From: JAWXBM01 sp964470455 | GTDB lineage: Bacteria > Pseudomonadota > Gammaproteobacteria > Xanthomonadales > SZUA-36 | Direction: 5' to 3' | DNA: 64,000 bases | Assembly: GCA_964470455.1 (NCBI GenBank) | Contig: CAYYCX010000001.1 | Coordinates: 1 to 64,000, forward strand | Shown here: piece after piece, positions 26,987 to 35,536 of the stretch | How positions within the stretch are numbered: the stretch's first letter is position 1 | Layout: the number at the start of each line of letters is the position of its first letter | The notes under the pieces: model-generated | The model's database searches: none | Seen by the model: only the letters and a program-made list of their open reading frames with translations | What the model was told of the DNA's origin: nothing | Made by a program: the position numbers and the translations under genes

Positions 26987-28969
26987 TTGAGAATTCATCA
27001 ATCCGCCCCGTTCCCGGTCCCGCTCCCGGCCCCACTCCCGACCCTGTTCGCGGCGCGTCTGCCGCGCGTGGTGCGCGGCCTTGTACTGCTGGCCTTGATG
27101 TGGGGAATGACGGCCTGCGGAGCGGAATCCGGCCCGGTTGCGGAATCACCAACAGCAGTAACGCAATCCGCCGTGCCTGAGCCGTCCGGTGAACCCCCGT
27201 CAGCAGCTTTCCCGGAAAACCAGGCGGTCTATATCCGCATGCCGGACGGCACACGGATCGCCGCCGACATCTGGCTGCCGGCCGGCACCACGGCGAACTC
27301 CCAACTGCCCACGCTGATCAGCTTTACCCGCTACTGGCGGGCCTCGGCTTATGAGCCGCCGCAGAATGAAAAATCCGAATTGTTCGCCGGCCTCAACCAG
27401 GCGGGATATGCCGTGGTGGTGGTGGATACGCGCGGCAGCGGCGCCTCGTTTGGTACGCGCGGCACGGAATTTTCCGTGTGTGAAACCCGCGACTTCAAAC
27501 ACGTCATCGACTGGGTAGCGCAACAGGGCTGGTCCAACGGCCGGGTGGCCGCCATCGGCGTGTCCTATTCCGGCAACACGGCCGAGCACGCCACCCTTGA
27601 CCCTTCACCCGCGCTGCGTGCGGCTGTGCCTCGATTCACGGATTTTGACGGCTATACCAGCATTCTCTACCCCGGCGGCCTGCGCAACCGGCTGATCACC
27701 GACAACTGGGGCGCCGCGGTGCATGCGCTGGATAACAACCAGGTGCCCGAGGCGGCAGCGGAATCGGCGGATGAGCCCCGCCTGCTGGGCGTCAAACCGG
27801 TGGACGAGGACACCGACGGTCAACTGCTGGCCGAGGCGGTCAGCCAGCATGCCACCAACCTCAACCTCACCACTTTCTTCGCCGACATCAGCTATCGCGA
27901 CGAGATCGCCTTTGCCGCTTCAATGGACGAAAAAGCCGATGGCGCCGAGTGCGCGGAACTGGTATCGCCCTACCGCTTTCGCAGCGCGGTTGAAGCCAGC
28001 CGCATCCCCAGCTTCCACTGGGCCAGCTGGGTGGATGCCGGAACCGCGGCCGGCGTAATTGCCCGTTTTGCCAGCTACGATGCACCGGCGCAATACATCA
28101 TCGGCCCCTGGACCCACGGTGCGGGCGGCGATGCCGGCGTCTACAACCCGGCCGACCAGGCCGTCGAGCCGGATGTTGAAGCCCAGTACGGCCGGATCCT
28201 CGAGTTTCTGGAACCGTTCATGCGCGGCGATGGCGACCCCGCCGACCTGGCGCCCTCCCTGACCTACTTCACCATGGGCGAGGACCGCTGGAAAACCACC
28301 GGCACATGGCCACCGGCAGGGCACTCCGAGACCAGCTGGTACCTGGCAGCGGATAATCAACTTGCGGCTGAGCCGCCTGCCTCAAGCGGCAGCGATGAAT
28401 ACACCGTGGATTTCACCGCCGGAACCGGAGCCCTCACGCGCTGGACCACACAGCTGGGCGGCAAGGATATTTTCCATGGCGACCGGGCCGAGGCCGATCG
28501 GCTGCTATTGACCTACACCTCGCCGCCATTGGCCGAGGCAACGGAAATCACCGGCTTTCCACGCGTGGAACTCCATGTTTCCTCCACCCATGAGGACGGC
28601 GCGCTGATTGCCTACCTGGAATCGGTATCACCCGATGGCGTGGTCAGCATGATCACCGAAGGCCAGTTGCGCCTGGTCCACCGCAAAGTATCGGACGCCA
28701 CACCACCCTATCCCGTGTTCGGGCCTTACCACAGCTTTAACAATACCGATGCCATGCCCATGGTTCCCGGCGAGGTGAGCAAAGTGGAATTCGTGCTGTG
28801 GCCCACTTCGGTGCGGGTGCCGGCAGGGCATTCCATTCGCCTGGCCATTGCCGGGCATGACCAGGATACCTTTGCGCGCTATCCCGCCGAAGGTGACCCG
28901 GTGTTGACGTTCCATCGCAACAGCAGCCAGCCGTCCCGGCTGGTGATTCCCGTGATTCGCAACCCCTGA
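26987..28969 (+). CDS. CocE/NonD (X-Pro dipeptidyl-peptidase S15-type) hydrolase, lipoprotein
   Basis: About 640 aa. The alpha/beta-hydrolase domain has YIRMPDGTRIAADIWLPAG, the nucleophile elbow AIGVSYSGNTAEH (G-x-S-Y-x-G) and the catalytic-His region YIIGPWTHGAGGD. A C-terminal jelly-roll domain follows (EITGFPRVELHVSSTHEDGA, RLAIAGHDQDTF). Family members cleave amides, acyl esters such as cocaine, or beta-lactams. A lipobox (LMWGMTAC) implies outer-membrane or periplasmic anchoring. The frame starts at TTG 26987, but the true start may be a later codon nearer the hydrophobic segment. It heads a probable operon with a TonB receptor and a MaoC protein. Confidence 0.88.
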   Translation: MRIHQSAPFPVPLPAPLPTLFAARLPRVVRGLVLLALMWGMTACGAESGPVAESPTAVTQSAVPEPSGEPPSAAFPENQAVYIRMPDGTRIAADIWLPAGTTANSQLPTLISFTRYWRASAYEPPQNEKSELFAGLNQAGYAVVVVDTRGSGASFGTRGTEFSVCETRDFKHVIDWVAQQGWSNGRVAAIGVSYSGNTAEHATLDPSPALRAAVPRFTDFDGYTSILYPGGLRNRLITDNWGAAVHALDNNQVPEAAAESADEPRLLGVKPVDEDTDGQLLAEAVSQHATNLNLTTFFADISYRDEIAFAASMDEKADGAECAELVSPYRFRSAVEASRIPSFHWASWVDAGTAAGVIARFASYDAPAQYIIGPWTHGAGGDAGVYNPADQAVEPDVEAQYGRILEFLEPFMRGDGDPADLAPSLTYFTMGEDRWKTTGTWPPAGHSETSWYLAADNQLAAEPPASSGSDEYTVDFTAGTGALTRWTTQLGGKDIFHGDRAEADRLLLTYTSPPLAEATEITGFPRVELHVSSTHEDGALIAYLESVSPDGVVSMITEGQLRLVHRKVSDATPPYPVFGPYHSFNNTDAMPMVPGEVSKVEFVLWPTSVRVPAGHSIRLAIAGHDQDTFARYPAEGDPVLTFHRNSSQPSRLVIPVIRNP

Positions 28970-29028
28970 CCGCGGCAGTGGGGCCGCCATTGAACCAACC
29001 GACATTGAACCACCCGAGAGGAAACAGC

Positions 29029-31221
29029 ATGATCAAGCGTACCGCCCATCTCAGCCTGGCCATCAGCCTTGGCCTGACATCCATAGCACTTCAGGCCCAG
29101 GAGCAGGAAAACGCTGGCGACCTGGCCCTGGAGGAAATTGTCGTTACCGCATCCAAGCGCGAGGAGCTGGAAAGCAAACTGCCGCTGGCGATTTCGGTGA
29201 TCTCCGCCAAGGAACTTGAAGACCGCACCGTAGTGGACTTGACTGACGCGATCAACACCGTGCCCAACGTCACGGTTGAAGCCAACGTCTCCAGCAACCC
29301 GAGCATCTCCATCCGCGGTGTCAATTCCAATACCAACAATCTCGGTATCGAGGCAGGCGTGGGCATGCAGGTGGACGGTGTGGTGCTGGGCCGGCCCAGC
29401 TACTTCAACACGGCGCTGATCGACGTCGAGCGCATCGAAGTACTGCGCGGCCCGCAGGGCACGCTGTACGGCAAGAACACCACCGGCGGCCTGATCAACG
29501 TGGTCACCGGCAAGCCAACAAAGGAATTTGAAGCGGCCGGCGACCTCACGTTCGGCAACTACGACCTGTGGCAGGTTCGGGGCCATGTCAGCGGCGCGAT
29601 CAGTGATACCGTTTCAGCCCGTGTCGCGGTGACCGCGCTGGACCAGGATGGCTGGGCCGAGGATCGCAACCCGGCGAACGACGATCTCCAGTCGGCAGAC
29701 TTCACGGGCGTACGCGGCCACCTGCAGTTCGACCCGCAGGACAACCTGAGCATCCTGCTCACGGCGTTCTACAGCAAGGACAAGGGCATCCAGAATTTCC
29801 AGGACATCATCAGCGGCCCGCTGGCCGATTTCGACGGCAATGACGGCTATGACCGGTCCATCGCCAACAATGAGAAGAACTCATTCAGCCGCGAGATCAG
29901 CGGTGTGTCCGCCAACATCGACTGGAACCTGGGCAACTTTACGCTGAGCTCCGTCACCGGCTACCTGGAAAATGAATGGGCAAACTGGAATGACCAGGAC
30001 TATTCCATTCTCGACATCCTGGCCACCGGCTCAGACCAGCAGCAGGATCAGTTCTCGCAGGAATTCCGCATCGCCTCCAACACCGGCGGGACGTTCTCCT
30101 GGATAGCCGGCGTGTTCTACTTCAACCAGGACAACAGCGGCACCAACCGAGCCATTCTGGGTGAAACCACGCCACCCTTGATCGGGGCTCCGGTGATACC
30201 GGGATACCAGGAAGCAGCCAACACGATTTCCGCGATTGAAACGGAAAGCTATGCCGCCTTTGTCTCAGGCACATGGCAGCTGAATGAGGCCTGGAGCCTG
30301 ACCGCCGGCATCCGCTACACCAAGGAAGACAAGTCCATGGATTATGAGCAGACGCTGGAATTCTTTGAGATTGCGCCCGGGGTTCCGGTGGGTATCGTCA
30401 CCGCGTTCGCCCTGCCCGTGGCGCCCACTTACCAGACATTGTCCGACAGTGAGCCGTCCGGTGACATTTCGCTGAGCTATGCGCCCAGCGATGAGCTGAA
30501 TTTCTACGGCCGCATCGCCAACGGCTTCAAGGCTGGCGGCTTCGATTCCACCACCTCAGCCACCTCGGACCCGGGCGACCTGCGCTTCAAACCTGAAACC
30601 ATCAACAGCTTTGAGATCGGCGCCAAGACCTTCCTGGCCGACCGTCGCGTGCGCCTCAATGCAGCAGCGTTTTACCTGGACTGGGAAGACAAGCAGGAGC
30701 AGTTCTTCAACGGCGCCAACTTCATCACCAGCAATGCGGCCTCGGCCAGCAACCTGGGGTTTGAATTCGAACTCGAAGCCCTGCTGACCGAAAGCCTGAC
30801 CCTGAGCGCGGCGCTGGGCCACCAGGATGCCGAGTATGATGACTTCATCGACCCAACTACGGGAGTGGACAACACCGGCAATACCCTGCCCTACTCACCC
30901 GACTGGACCGGCTCGCTGGCGCTGGATTACTCGCACAGCATGGCCGGTGGCTGGATGCTGGCCATGCGCGGCGAAGCGCTGTATAACAGCGACGCGTACA
31001 GCGATTCTTCCAATGATGAACGCTGGGCCAGTGACTCCTACACCCGCATCGATGCACGGATTGGCGTAACCAGCCCCAGCGGCCGTTTCGGCATTGCATT
31101 GTGGGGCAAGAACCTGACAGAGGAGGATTACCTCTTGGGCGGCTTTGAATTCTTCGGCACGGCTTATGCCAGCATCAACGCGCCACGCACCTATGGCATC
31201 GAATTCAGGGCCAGCCTGTGA
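29029..31221 (+). CDS. TonB-dependent outer-membrane receptor
   Basis: 730 aa. The signal peptide reads MIKRTAHLSLAISLGLTSIA and is cleaved near residue 25. A TonB-box-like LEEIVVTASKRE leads the plug (LPLAISVISAKELEDRTVVD, VLRGPQGTLYGKNTTGGLIN), then the barrel with a typical C-terminal YGIEFRASL. ATG 29029 has GAGAGGAAA upstream. It lies 59 bp after the CocE-like gene and overlaps the MaoC gene by 4 bp, so the receptor probably brings in the substrate or product of the hydrolase. Confidence 0.94.
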   Translation: MIKRTAHLSLAISLGLTSIALQAQEQENAGDLALEEIVVTASKREELESKLPLAISVISAKELEDRTVVDLTDAINTVPNVTVEANVSSNPSISIRGVNSNTNNLGIEAGVGMQVDGVVLGRPSYFNTALIDVERIEVLRGPQGTLYGKNTTGGLINVVTGKPTKEFEAAGDLTFGNYDLWQVRGHVSGAISDTVSARVAVTALDQDGWAEDRNPANDDLQSADFTGVRGHLQFDPQDNLSILLTAFYSKDKGIQNFQDIISGPLADFDGNDGYDRSIANNEKNSFSREISGVSANIDWNLGNFTLSSVTGYLENEWANWNDQDYSILDILATGSDQQQDQFSQEFRIASNTGGTFSWIAGVFYFNQDNSGTNRAILGETTPPLIGAPVIPGYQEAANTISAIETESYAAFVSGTWQLNEAWSLTAGIRYTKEDKSMDYEQTLEFFEIAPGVPVGIVTAFALPVAPTYQTLSDSEPSGDISLSYAPSDELNFYGRIANGFKAGGFDSTTSATSDPGDLRFKPETINSFEIGAKTFLADRRVRLNAAAFYLDWEDKQEQFFNGANFITSNAASASNLGFEFELEALLTESLTLSAALGHQDAEYDDFIDPTTGVDNTGNTLPYSPDWTGSLALDYSHSMAGGWMLAMRGEALYNSDAYSDSSNDERWASDSYTRIDARIGVTSPSGRFGIALWGKNLTEEDYLLGGFEFFGTAYASINAPRTYGIEFRASL

Positions 31222-31739
31222 GCGGCATTCAACTGTTGCCGGACCACCTGCGCCGGAAAATTGGTGAGAAGCTGGGCACCTCCAGCTGGCAGACCATTAC
31301 CCAGGAGCAGATCACCGGGTTCGGCCGCCTGACCGGCGACCCCGACCCCATGCACATGGACCCGGAGTGGTGCCGCGAGAACAGCCCGTTCGGCAAGCCG
31401 ATCTCGTTCGGCTTCCTCACCATGTCGCTGCTCACCGGCATGCACCATGAAGTGCTGAGTTATGCGCGCGAGGATCGCACCAACGAATCCTTCGGCCTCA
31501 ACTACGGCTTCAACCGCATGCGGCTGGTGGAACCGGTGCCCGTGGACAGCCGAGTACGCGGGCACTTCTGGGTGCAGGATGTGGTGCAGCGGCGCCCCGG
31601 CGAGTACCAGATGACGGTGCGGGTTGAAGTGGAAATCGAGGGTGTGGAGCGGCCGGCCCTGGTGGGCGAATGGCTGGCGGTGATCGTCGAGCAGCAGGGG
31701 CATGAGCGCCTGGCGGATGTGTATAAAATCAGCGACTGA
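31218..31739 (+). CDS. MaoC-like (R)-enoyl-CoA hydratase/dehydratase domain protein
   Basis: 173 aa single hot-dog domain. The hydratase motif is visible as FGRLTGDPDPMHMDPEWC with the catalytic Asp and His. FGKPISFGFLTMSLL follows, where the usual A-H-G is changed to S-F-G. It starts with GTG inside the TonB receptor stop (GTGA), so it is coupled to it. A role in acyl-CoA breakdown is likely. An inverted repeat 58 bp after the stop probably ends the operon. Confidence 0.85.
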   Translation: MSGIQLLPDHLRRKIGEKLGTSSWQTITQEQITGFGRLTGDPDPMHMDPEWCRENSPFGKPISFGFLTMSLLTGMHHEVLSYAREDRTNESFGLNYGFNRMRLVEPVPVDSRVRGHFWVQDVVQRRPGEYQMTVRVEVEIEGVERPALVGEWLAVIVEQQGHERLADVYKISD

Positions 31740-31796
31740 AGCGCTACTTTCGGGGCCATTACTGCTACCCGGGTTTTCCCCAACTTCTTGAGCATG

Positions 31797-31822
31797 AACC
31801 TGGCGGGCCTCCCCGCCAGGTT
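31797..31822. terminator. 11-bp GC-rich hairpin between convergent genes
   Basis: AACCTGGCGGG pairs perfectly with CCCGCCAGGTT around a CCTC loop. It stands between the MaoC gene (+) and the HNH gene (-), so it can serve both directions. There is no long U-run on either side. Confidence 0.7.
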
Positions 31823-31927
31823 GTCAGGCTGGACTGATGCAAATGGAAGCGGCTGATTCTCATCCAGCCAATGCAAGAATGTTCTGTTGTCAGCCACACC
31901 GGATTCGCACCTCACGTTTCTTTCACA

Positions 31928-33322
31928 TCACCTTTTGAGATAAAGGTGATGAACTACGATATCCACATCCATGCCCTCGCCGCCCCAGTTGGAAACGGAA
32001 GTTCGCGGCATGATCGCGATGCTGTTTTTGCAATTCTCGTCCATCAATTCGAAGACGTTTCCGCTGAATCGTGCTTCAGGCGCTGGCGCAATGGACTTAC
32101 CGTTCGGGTCGGTGAACTCAAAGCCACCGCCATTTAATACCTTCAGGCCAAACCCTCCTTCATGCACCAATCGATGATGATGGCGGCACAACAACACCAG
32201 GTTTTGCAGGCTGGTTTCGCCGCCATCAGCCCAGTGATGAATGTGGTGCGCGTCCACCAAGCGGCTGCAGCTGCAGCCCGGGAAGCGGCAGCCTTTATCG
32301 CGGCGTTGCAGGGCGCGTCGAATGGAGGGCGGCACCGTGCGACTCTTGCGGCCCACGCCCAGGAATTCCGTTTCGCCGGTTTCCTGGTGGGTTTTCTCAA
32401 GCCAATGAACCACCCCGGCATCGCAACACAGGCGCCGGGACGTTTCAGCTGAAACATTCGGACCGTTTTCCAATTGGGATTCGGCGCTCATGCCATCGGC
32501 TTTCAGTGCTTCGATGTCCGTGTGGATATTGACGGTGTAACGATCAGCGCTGTTGCTGGCCGACTGTCCTGACAGATACGCATCGGCCAATCTCACCAAA
32601 GCATCGGCCCGACGGGACGCTATGGGATGGGGTTGCGGCTTTACCGGGTCGGACTTCTCGAATTCAGATGTTTCAGCTGAAACATTTTTTCTCTCCTCGT
32701 AGAGCTCATCCATCACCGCCGCCAGCGCCTGCTGGATGACTGCGCCTTGTTCGGGCGTGAAACGACCCTGCATCACCAGGTAGCCTTCATCATCAAAGCG
32801 GCAACTCAGTTCGCGGAGATCGTGGCGGCGATTGTCACGTTTCAAAGCCTCGAGACGCTGTTCACGGCGCCAGGCACTGACTGCCTGCTCCACATGCCAG
32901 GTAGTGCCATGAAAAGCGATGTTCAGCAACACAGACTCGTTGCCAGTTGTGGCAACGCGGGTAATGGCGCGCACCTTGGAGTAACTCAGTCGGCCTTCAC
33001 GGAATGCCGCGGAAGTTTGCGGCAAGGCCGGCAAGGCATGTGCCACCCGCAGACGCTCACGCGCCGCGGACAGCCCCAGGCCACACTTCCAGTTCAACCA
33101 GTGCGCACAGGTTTTGATGCCCTCGCCCGCCCAGCCTCCGCATTCATCAAATTCACGCAACAGTTCCAGCCAACGGAACAGGGCCGCGTCGATATGCGCG
33201 GCGAGTTCACAAAGGTCATCTTCAAGTTTTCGAATGCGCGCCTGGCGGGCGTTGCTGGCCATGAAATGTTGCGCTGCGAAGCCGCTGGATTGGGATGAAG
33301 AATGTGTTGTTTCGTTGAACAC
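31928..33322 (-). CDS. DUF222 / HNH endonuclease-domain protein (13E12-repeat type)
   Basis: 464 aa. The N-terminal two thirds is the DUF222 helical region (ALFRWLELLREFDECGGW, HWLNWKCGLGLSAARERL, GRLSYSKVRAITRVAT). The C-terminus is an HNH nuclease: CRFPGCSCSRLVDAHHIHHW followed by GGETSLQNLVLLCRHHHRLV, with the His and Cys metal/catalytic residues intact. Members are numerous in actinobacteria and some gammaproteobacteria, and their function is unsettled. It borders the cassette array on its downstream side and is read in the same direction. No attC site is seen at its 3' end, so I do not count it as a cassette. Confidence 0.88.
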   Translation of the reverse strand: MFNETTHSSSQSSGFAAQHFMASNARQARIRKLEDDLCELAAHIDAALFRWLELLREFDECGGWAGEGIKTCAHWLNWKCGLGLSAARERLRVAHALPALPQTSAAFREGRLSYSKVRAITRVATTGNESVLLNIAFHGTTWHVEQAVSAWRREQRLEALKRDNRRHDLRELSCRFDDEGYLVMQGRFTPEQGAVIQQALAAVMDELYEERKNVSAETSEFEKSDPVKPQPHPIASRRADALVRLADAYLSGQSASNSADRYTVNIHTDIEALKADGMSAESQLENGPNVSAETSRRLCCDAGVVHWLEKTHQETGETEFLGVGRKSRTVPPSIRRALQRRDKGCRFPGCSCSRLVDAHHIHHWADGGETSLQNLVLLCRHHHRLVHEGGFGLKVLNGGGFEFTDPNGKSIAPAPEARFSGNVFELMDENCKNSIAIMPRTSVSNWGGEGMDVDIVVHHLYLKR

Positions 33323-33591
33323 GGTGCGTACTCCTCGGCGTTCGAATAATACTGGTATTTCATACAGTATTATAGCGCTTTTCGAGGGAATATTGTTTAT
33401 TAATTAGCTATTTGCGGTGAAAAGATTCGTTTTCTTGCGGGAATATTTGTGTATCAATACAGGATTGATCTGACTATTTAATCCAGCGTGGCAACTTCCG
33501 GTCGAGGCACTAAAACGCCGCGACGAAATTGAACGCTTGGGGTCACAGTTGCTTGTTATGGACGGTGGCCATGTTGGTGTTTCAGCCACTG
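33323..33591. other. AT-rich gap between the HNH gene and the last clear attC
   Basis: No gene is supported here. It includes the HNH promoter region (AATACTGTATGAAATACC-like AT-rich stretch near 33350-33370). A lone R''-like CCATAAC on the minus strand at 33555-33561 matches the GTTATGG core that ends the array at 33592. That suggests a decayed or gene-less cassette remnant. Confidence 0.5.
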
Positions 33592-33673
33592 CCATAACGT
33601 TTAAGCTAAGGGCCGCGCTGCTCGCGGCACGTCCCAGCGACCGAAGGGAGCGAACTTGACCGCAATGTTCGCC
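33592..33673 (-). repeat. Integron attC site 1 (82 bp)
   Basis: Read on the minus strand it opens with R'' GGCGAAC and closes with R' GTTATGG. The internal arms are partly complementary (GCGGTCAAGTTCGC against GGCCCTTAGCTTAAAC) and there are GC-rich loop stems. It follows the 33684-34148 gene by 10 bp. Its R'' pairs with the 5' core TTTGCC at 34793-34798, so it belongs to a cassette that begins there. Confidence 0.8.
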
Positions 33674-33683
33674 AACGGGCACG

Positions 33684-34148
33684 TCATGTGCCTTCCTCTT
33701 CGGTGATCGATTCTTCAAGAAAGCGCTGTGCTAGCGGCATGTCAGAAAGCCCGGAAATGCCCAAACTTTCCAGTGCGTTGTAGTTTTCAATGGCGCGATC
33801 GATGGCAACGTTTGCCTCGAATTTTGGGTCCATGAAAACCGTGTGATCGTTCTTTCCAGCGTGTTTTGAACTGTTGTATGCCCTGTTAAATAAATCGCCA
33901 ATGTCGTCTTCACATATGGGTTTATCACCTTCTTCTCGGCGAAGACCATTTGCAATTTTTGTCACGACACTGCGGGAACGCTTCCAGGCCGGTGTCTCGT
34001 CATGTTTCATAACGTAACCGGCATACAGTTGCTCGGCAGCAGATGCTAGAACGAGCGCCGAGTGAAATCGCCCTGCGAAGTATGCCGACATGGCATCTTC
34101 GAGTTGCTCCGCGGCGATTTGAATCTTTTCGATCTGCTGAATGTGCAT
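33684..34148 (-). CDS. Cassette gene: HEPN-like small helical protein
   Basis: 154 aa, all-helical in appearance. Its centre carries LFNRAYNSSKHAGKNDH, an R-x6-H pattern with a polar residue nearby like the catalytic motif of HEPN RNases. The N-terminal QLEDAMSAYFAGRFHSALV and ASAAEQLYAGYVMK resemble HEPN helices that house amphipathic dimer faces. HEPN proteins act as RNA-cutting toxins or defence effectors, or as non-catalytic partners. It is second in a predicted two-gene cassette whose attC lies 10 bp downstream. Function is inferred from the motif only. Confidence 0.65.
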   Translation of the reverse strand: MHIQQIEKIQIAAEQLEDAMSAYFAGRFHSALVLASAAEQLYAGYVMKHDETPAWKRSRSVVTKIANGLRREEGDKPICEDDIGDLFNRAYNSSKHAGKNDHTVFMDPKFEANVAIDRAIENYNALESLGISGLSDMPLAQRFLEESITEEEGT

Positions 34149-34278
34149 GCCCGAGACGGAAAGTTTGGTGGCTAAAGTCTTTTTTCAGCGTCCGAAGCGT
34201 TCTGGCGTGACTTTTGCGCATTTAGTAAAAGACATGACAGTGCGATTAGGTCCGATTGTAAGAGCTTGTTAATCTCGA

Positions 34279-34776
34279 TCACTGCGCCATCCGTCCTATC
34301 TGCTGGGCGAAGTCTTCAAGTACGCTGGCAACAGATCTATCGCCCGTGAAGGAAACGGACGCAATAACGGCGCCCGTTTCCAAGTCGACGATTGTTCCGT
34401 TGAACCTCGTAAACGACCAATAGAAGACATCGAAGTATGCGTTATAACTGAAGCGCAAAATGAGCTCCGTTGGCAGTCTAGTTACGCTTCCAACTGCACC
34501 AGATGAAGTTCGAGTGCTAGACGTGACATCTTCAGATTCGCTGAACTCAATCTGTGACCTACCAACAGCCTCCGATGTGACTGCGAGCCCTTGGCTTAAG
34601 AGAAGGTGCTCAAGTTCTCCCGCGATATTTTGTGGGTCACTTGCCGGCGTCACAACCGTGATTCTGGCGTTCCGACTAATTTTCTGGTCCGGACTCGAAG
34701 TAACGGAAACTGTCCCACAACCTGAAATGGCGAGAACCGAGCAAACGAGAAACCATAACCTCATAGTGATAGTCAT
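34279..34776 (-). CDS. Cassette gene: small lipoprotein of unknown function
   Basis: 165 aa with a lipoprotein signal (MRLWFLVCSVLAISGCG, lipid Cys in L-A-I-S-G-C). The mature domain has the pattern ITVVTPASDPQNIAGELEHL ... DLETGAVIASVSFTGDRSVA, reminiscent of small outer-membrane lipoproteins that sense or bind at the cell surface. I do not recognise the family. ATG 34776 has GGAG 7 nt upstream; a TTG at 34788 and an ATG at 34764 are alternatives. It is first in a predicted two-gene cassette that starts at 34798; no attC separates it from the HEPN-like gene. Confidence 0.65.
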   Translation of the reverse strand: MTITMRLWFLVCSVLAISGCGTVSVTSSPDQKISRNARITVVTPASDPQNIAGELEHLLLSQGLAVTSEAVGRSQIEFSESEDVTSSTRTSSGAVGSVTRLPTELILRFSYNAYFDVFYWSFTRFNGTIVDLETGAVIASVSFTGDRSVASVLEDFAQQIGRMAQ

Positions 34777-34792
34777 CGATGACTCCAATTAC

Positions 34793-34883
34793 GGCAAACG
34801 GTCCGGCTGTGCGGCGCCGGCCACAAAAGGACCATGAAACATTGCACATTGTCCCCGGCGTCCGCACGAGCCGGTTTTTAGGG
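34793..34883 (-). repeat. Degenerate integron attC site (91 bp)
   Basis: On the minus strand R'' is CCCTAAA (overlapping the upstream gene's stop codon, as is common) and R' is GTTTGCC. The arms CCGGCTCGTGCGGACGCCGG (34855-34874) and CCGGCGCCGCACAGCCGG (34803-34820) pair almost completely, with two unpaired bases on one side as attC hairpins have. R'' matches the TTAAGG core at the 5' end of its cassette in 5 of 7 positions. Confidence 0.65.
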
Positions 34884-35450
34884 ATACTCTAAAGCATCGC
34901 ACTTTTCTGAAAGCCATTGAATCGTTACATCGCACGCCGCAAGAAGCTGAGCCTCATTGTTCAATACGTCTTGCCAGTATGCCTCTGCGGCGTTTGCCGC
35001 ATTACCCAAATGAACGAAGTTTCGGTAGCGCTTTAATAGCACCAAGTGGATCCAGATCGGTTCGAACTCAGCACGGAGCGCAGCGCTTTCTTCAACGCCT
35101 CTCAGAAGCGAGCCAAACGTCTTTCGGTGTAGCATTTCACGCTCCCCAAGACCCCGAATCGCGGCCAGTTCAGCGAGCGCTCCTTCAATTATTGCTACTG
35201 CTGCTAAGACATATGTTTTTAGCGCGCCGGCTTTTAGAGAAAGCGAAAGAGGAATTGGGTTCCAGTGGGGGTTTTCTATCGGTACTGATTGGAGATTCTG
35301 GTAGAGATGCCGAAAGAAAAGCAGAAACTGCTCTTGGAACGCGAGCTGCGAACGGATATCCGACTCTAGAGCCACCCAACCGAACTCCAAGGCTCCGGCA
35401 GCTGGTACCTGAAACTCGCCGTTTGCTAGTGAGAATATTCTCGTTGGCAC
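34878..35450 (-). CDS. Cassette gene: HEPN-like helical protein
   Basis: 190 aa. The second half contains LLKRYRNFVHLGNAANAAEA, an R-N-F-V-H arrangement that recalls the HEPN or MAE_28990/AbiV-type RNase motif (R-N-x-x-H). The preceding helix is GALKTYVLAAVAIIEGALAE. I do not see a better family match. The gene fills one integron cassette, so a mobile adaptive function such as phage defence is plausible. Base composition is clearly more AT-rich than the core genes either side of the array. Confidence 0.6.
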   Translation of the reverse strand: MPTRIFSLANGEFQVPAAGALEFGWVALESDIRSQLAFQEQFLLFFRHLYQNLQSVPIENPHWNPIPLSLSLKAGALKTYVLAAVAIIEGALAELAAIRGLGEREMLHRKTFGSLLRGVEESAALRAEFEPIWIHLVLLKRYRNFVHLGNAANAAEAYWQDVLNNEAQLLAACDVTIQWLSEKCDALEYP

Positions 35451-35456
35451 TGGTAA

Positions 35457-35532
35457 CCTTAACGATTAAGTTAAGCGGCGCAGCGAAGCTGCGTCCGGCC
35501 CCGAAGGGGCGCACTTGAACGCCTTGCTATGC
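35457..35532 (-). repeat. Integron attC site 2 (76 bp)
   Basis: Minus-strand R'' GCATAGC and R' GTTAAGG bracket arms TTCAAGTGCGCC and GGCGCAGCG/CGCTTAACTT plus two perfect small stems (CCCCTTCGGGG and GCAGCTTCGCTGC). It follows the small lipoprotein gene by 4 bp. R'' differs at one position from the GCATAAC expected from its cassette's 5' core. Confidence 0.8.
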
Positions 35533-35536
35533 GGGA

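Noticed and set aside
33458..33660. A plus-strand frame of about 58 codons containing VEALKRRDEIERLG
   Set aside because: It has no convincing start codon and runs into the attC; probably chance.
33404..33718. A 104-codon minus-strand frame across attC 1
   Set aside because: It reads through the attC hairpin, has no ribosome site and overlaps the HEPN-like gene start region.
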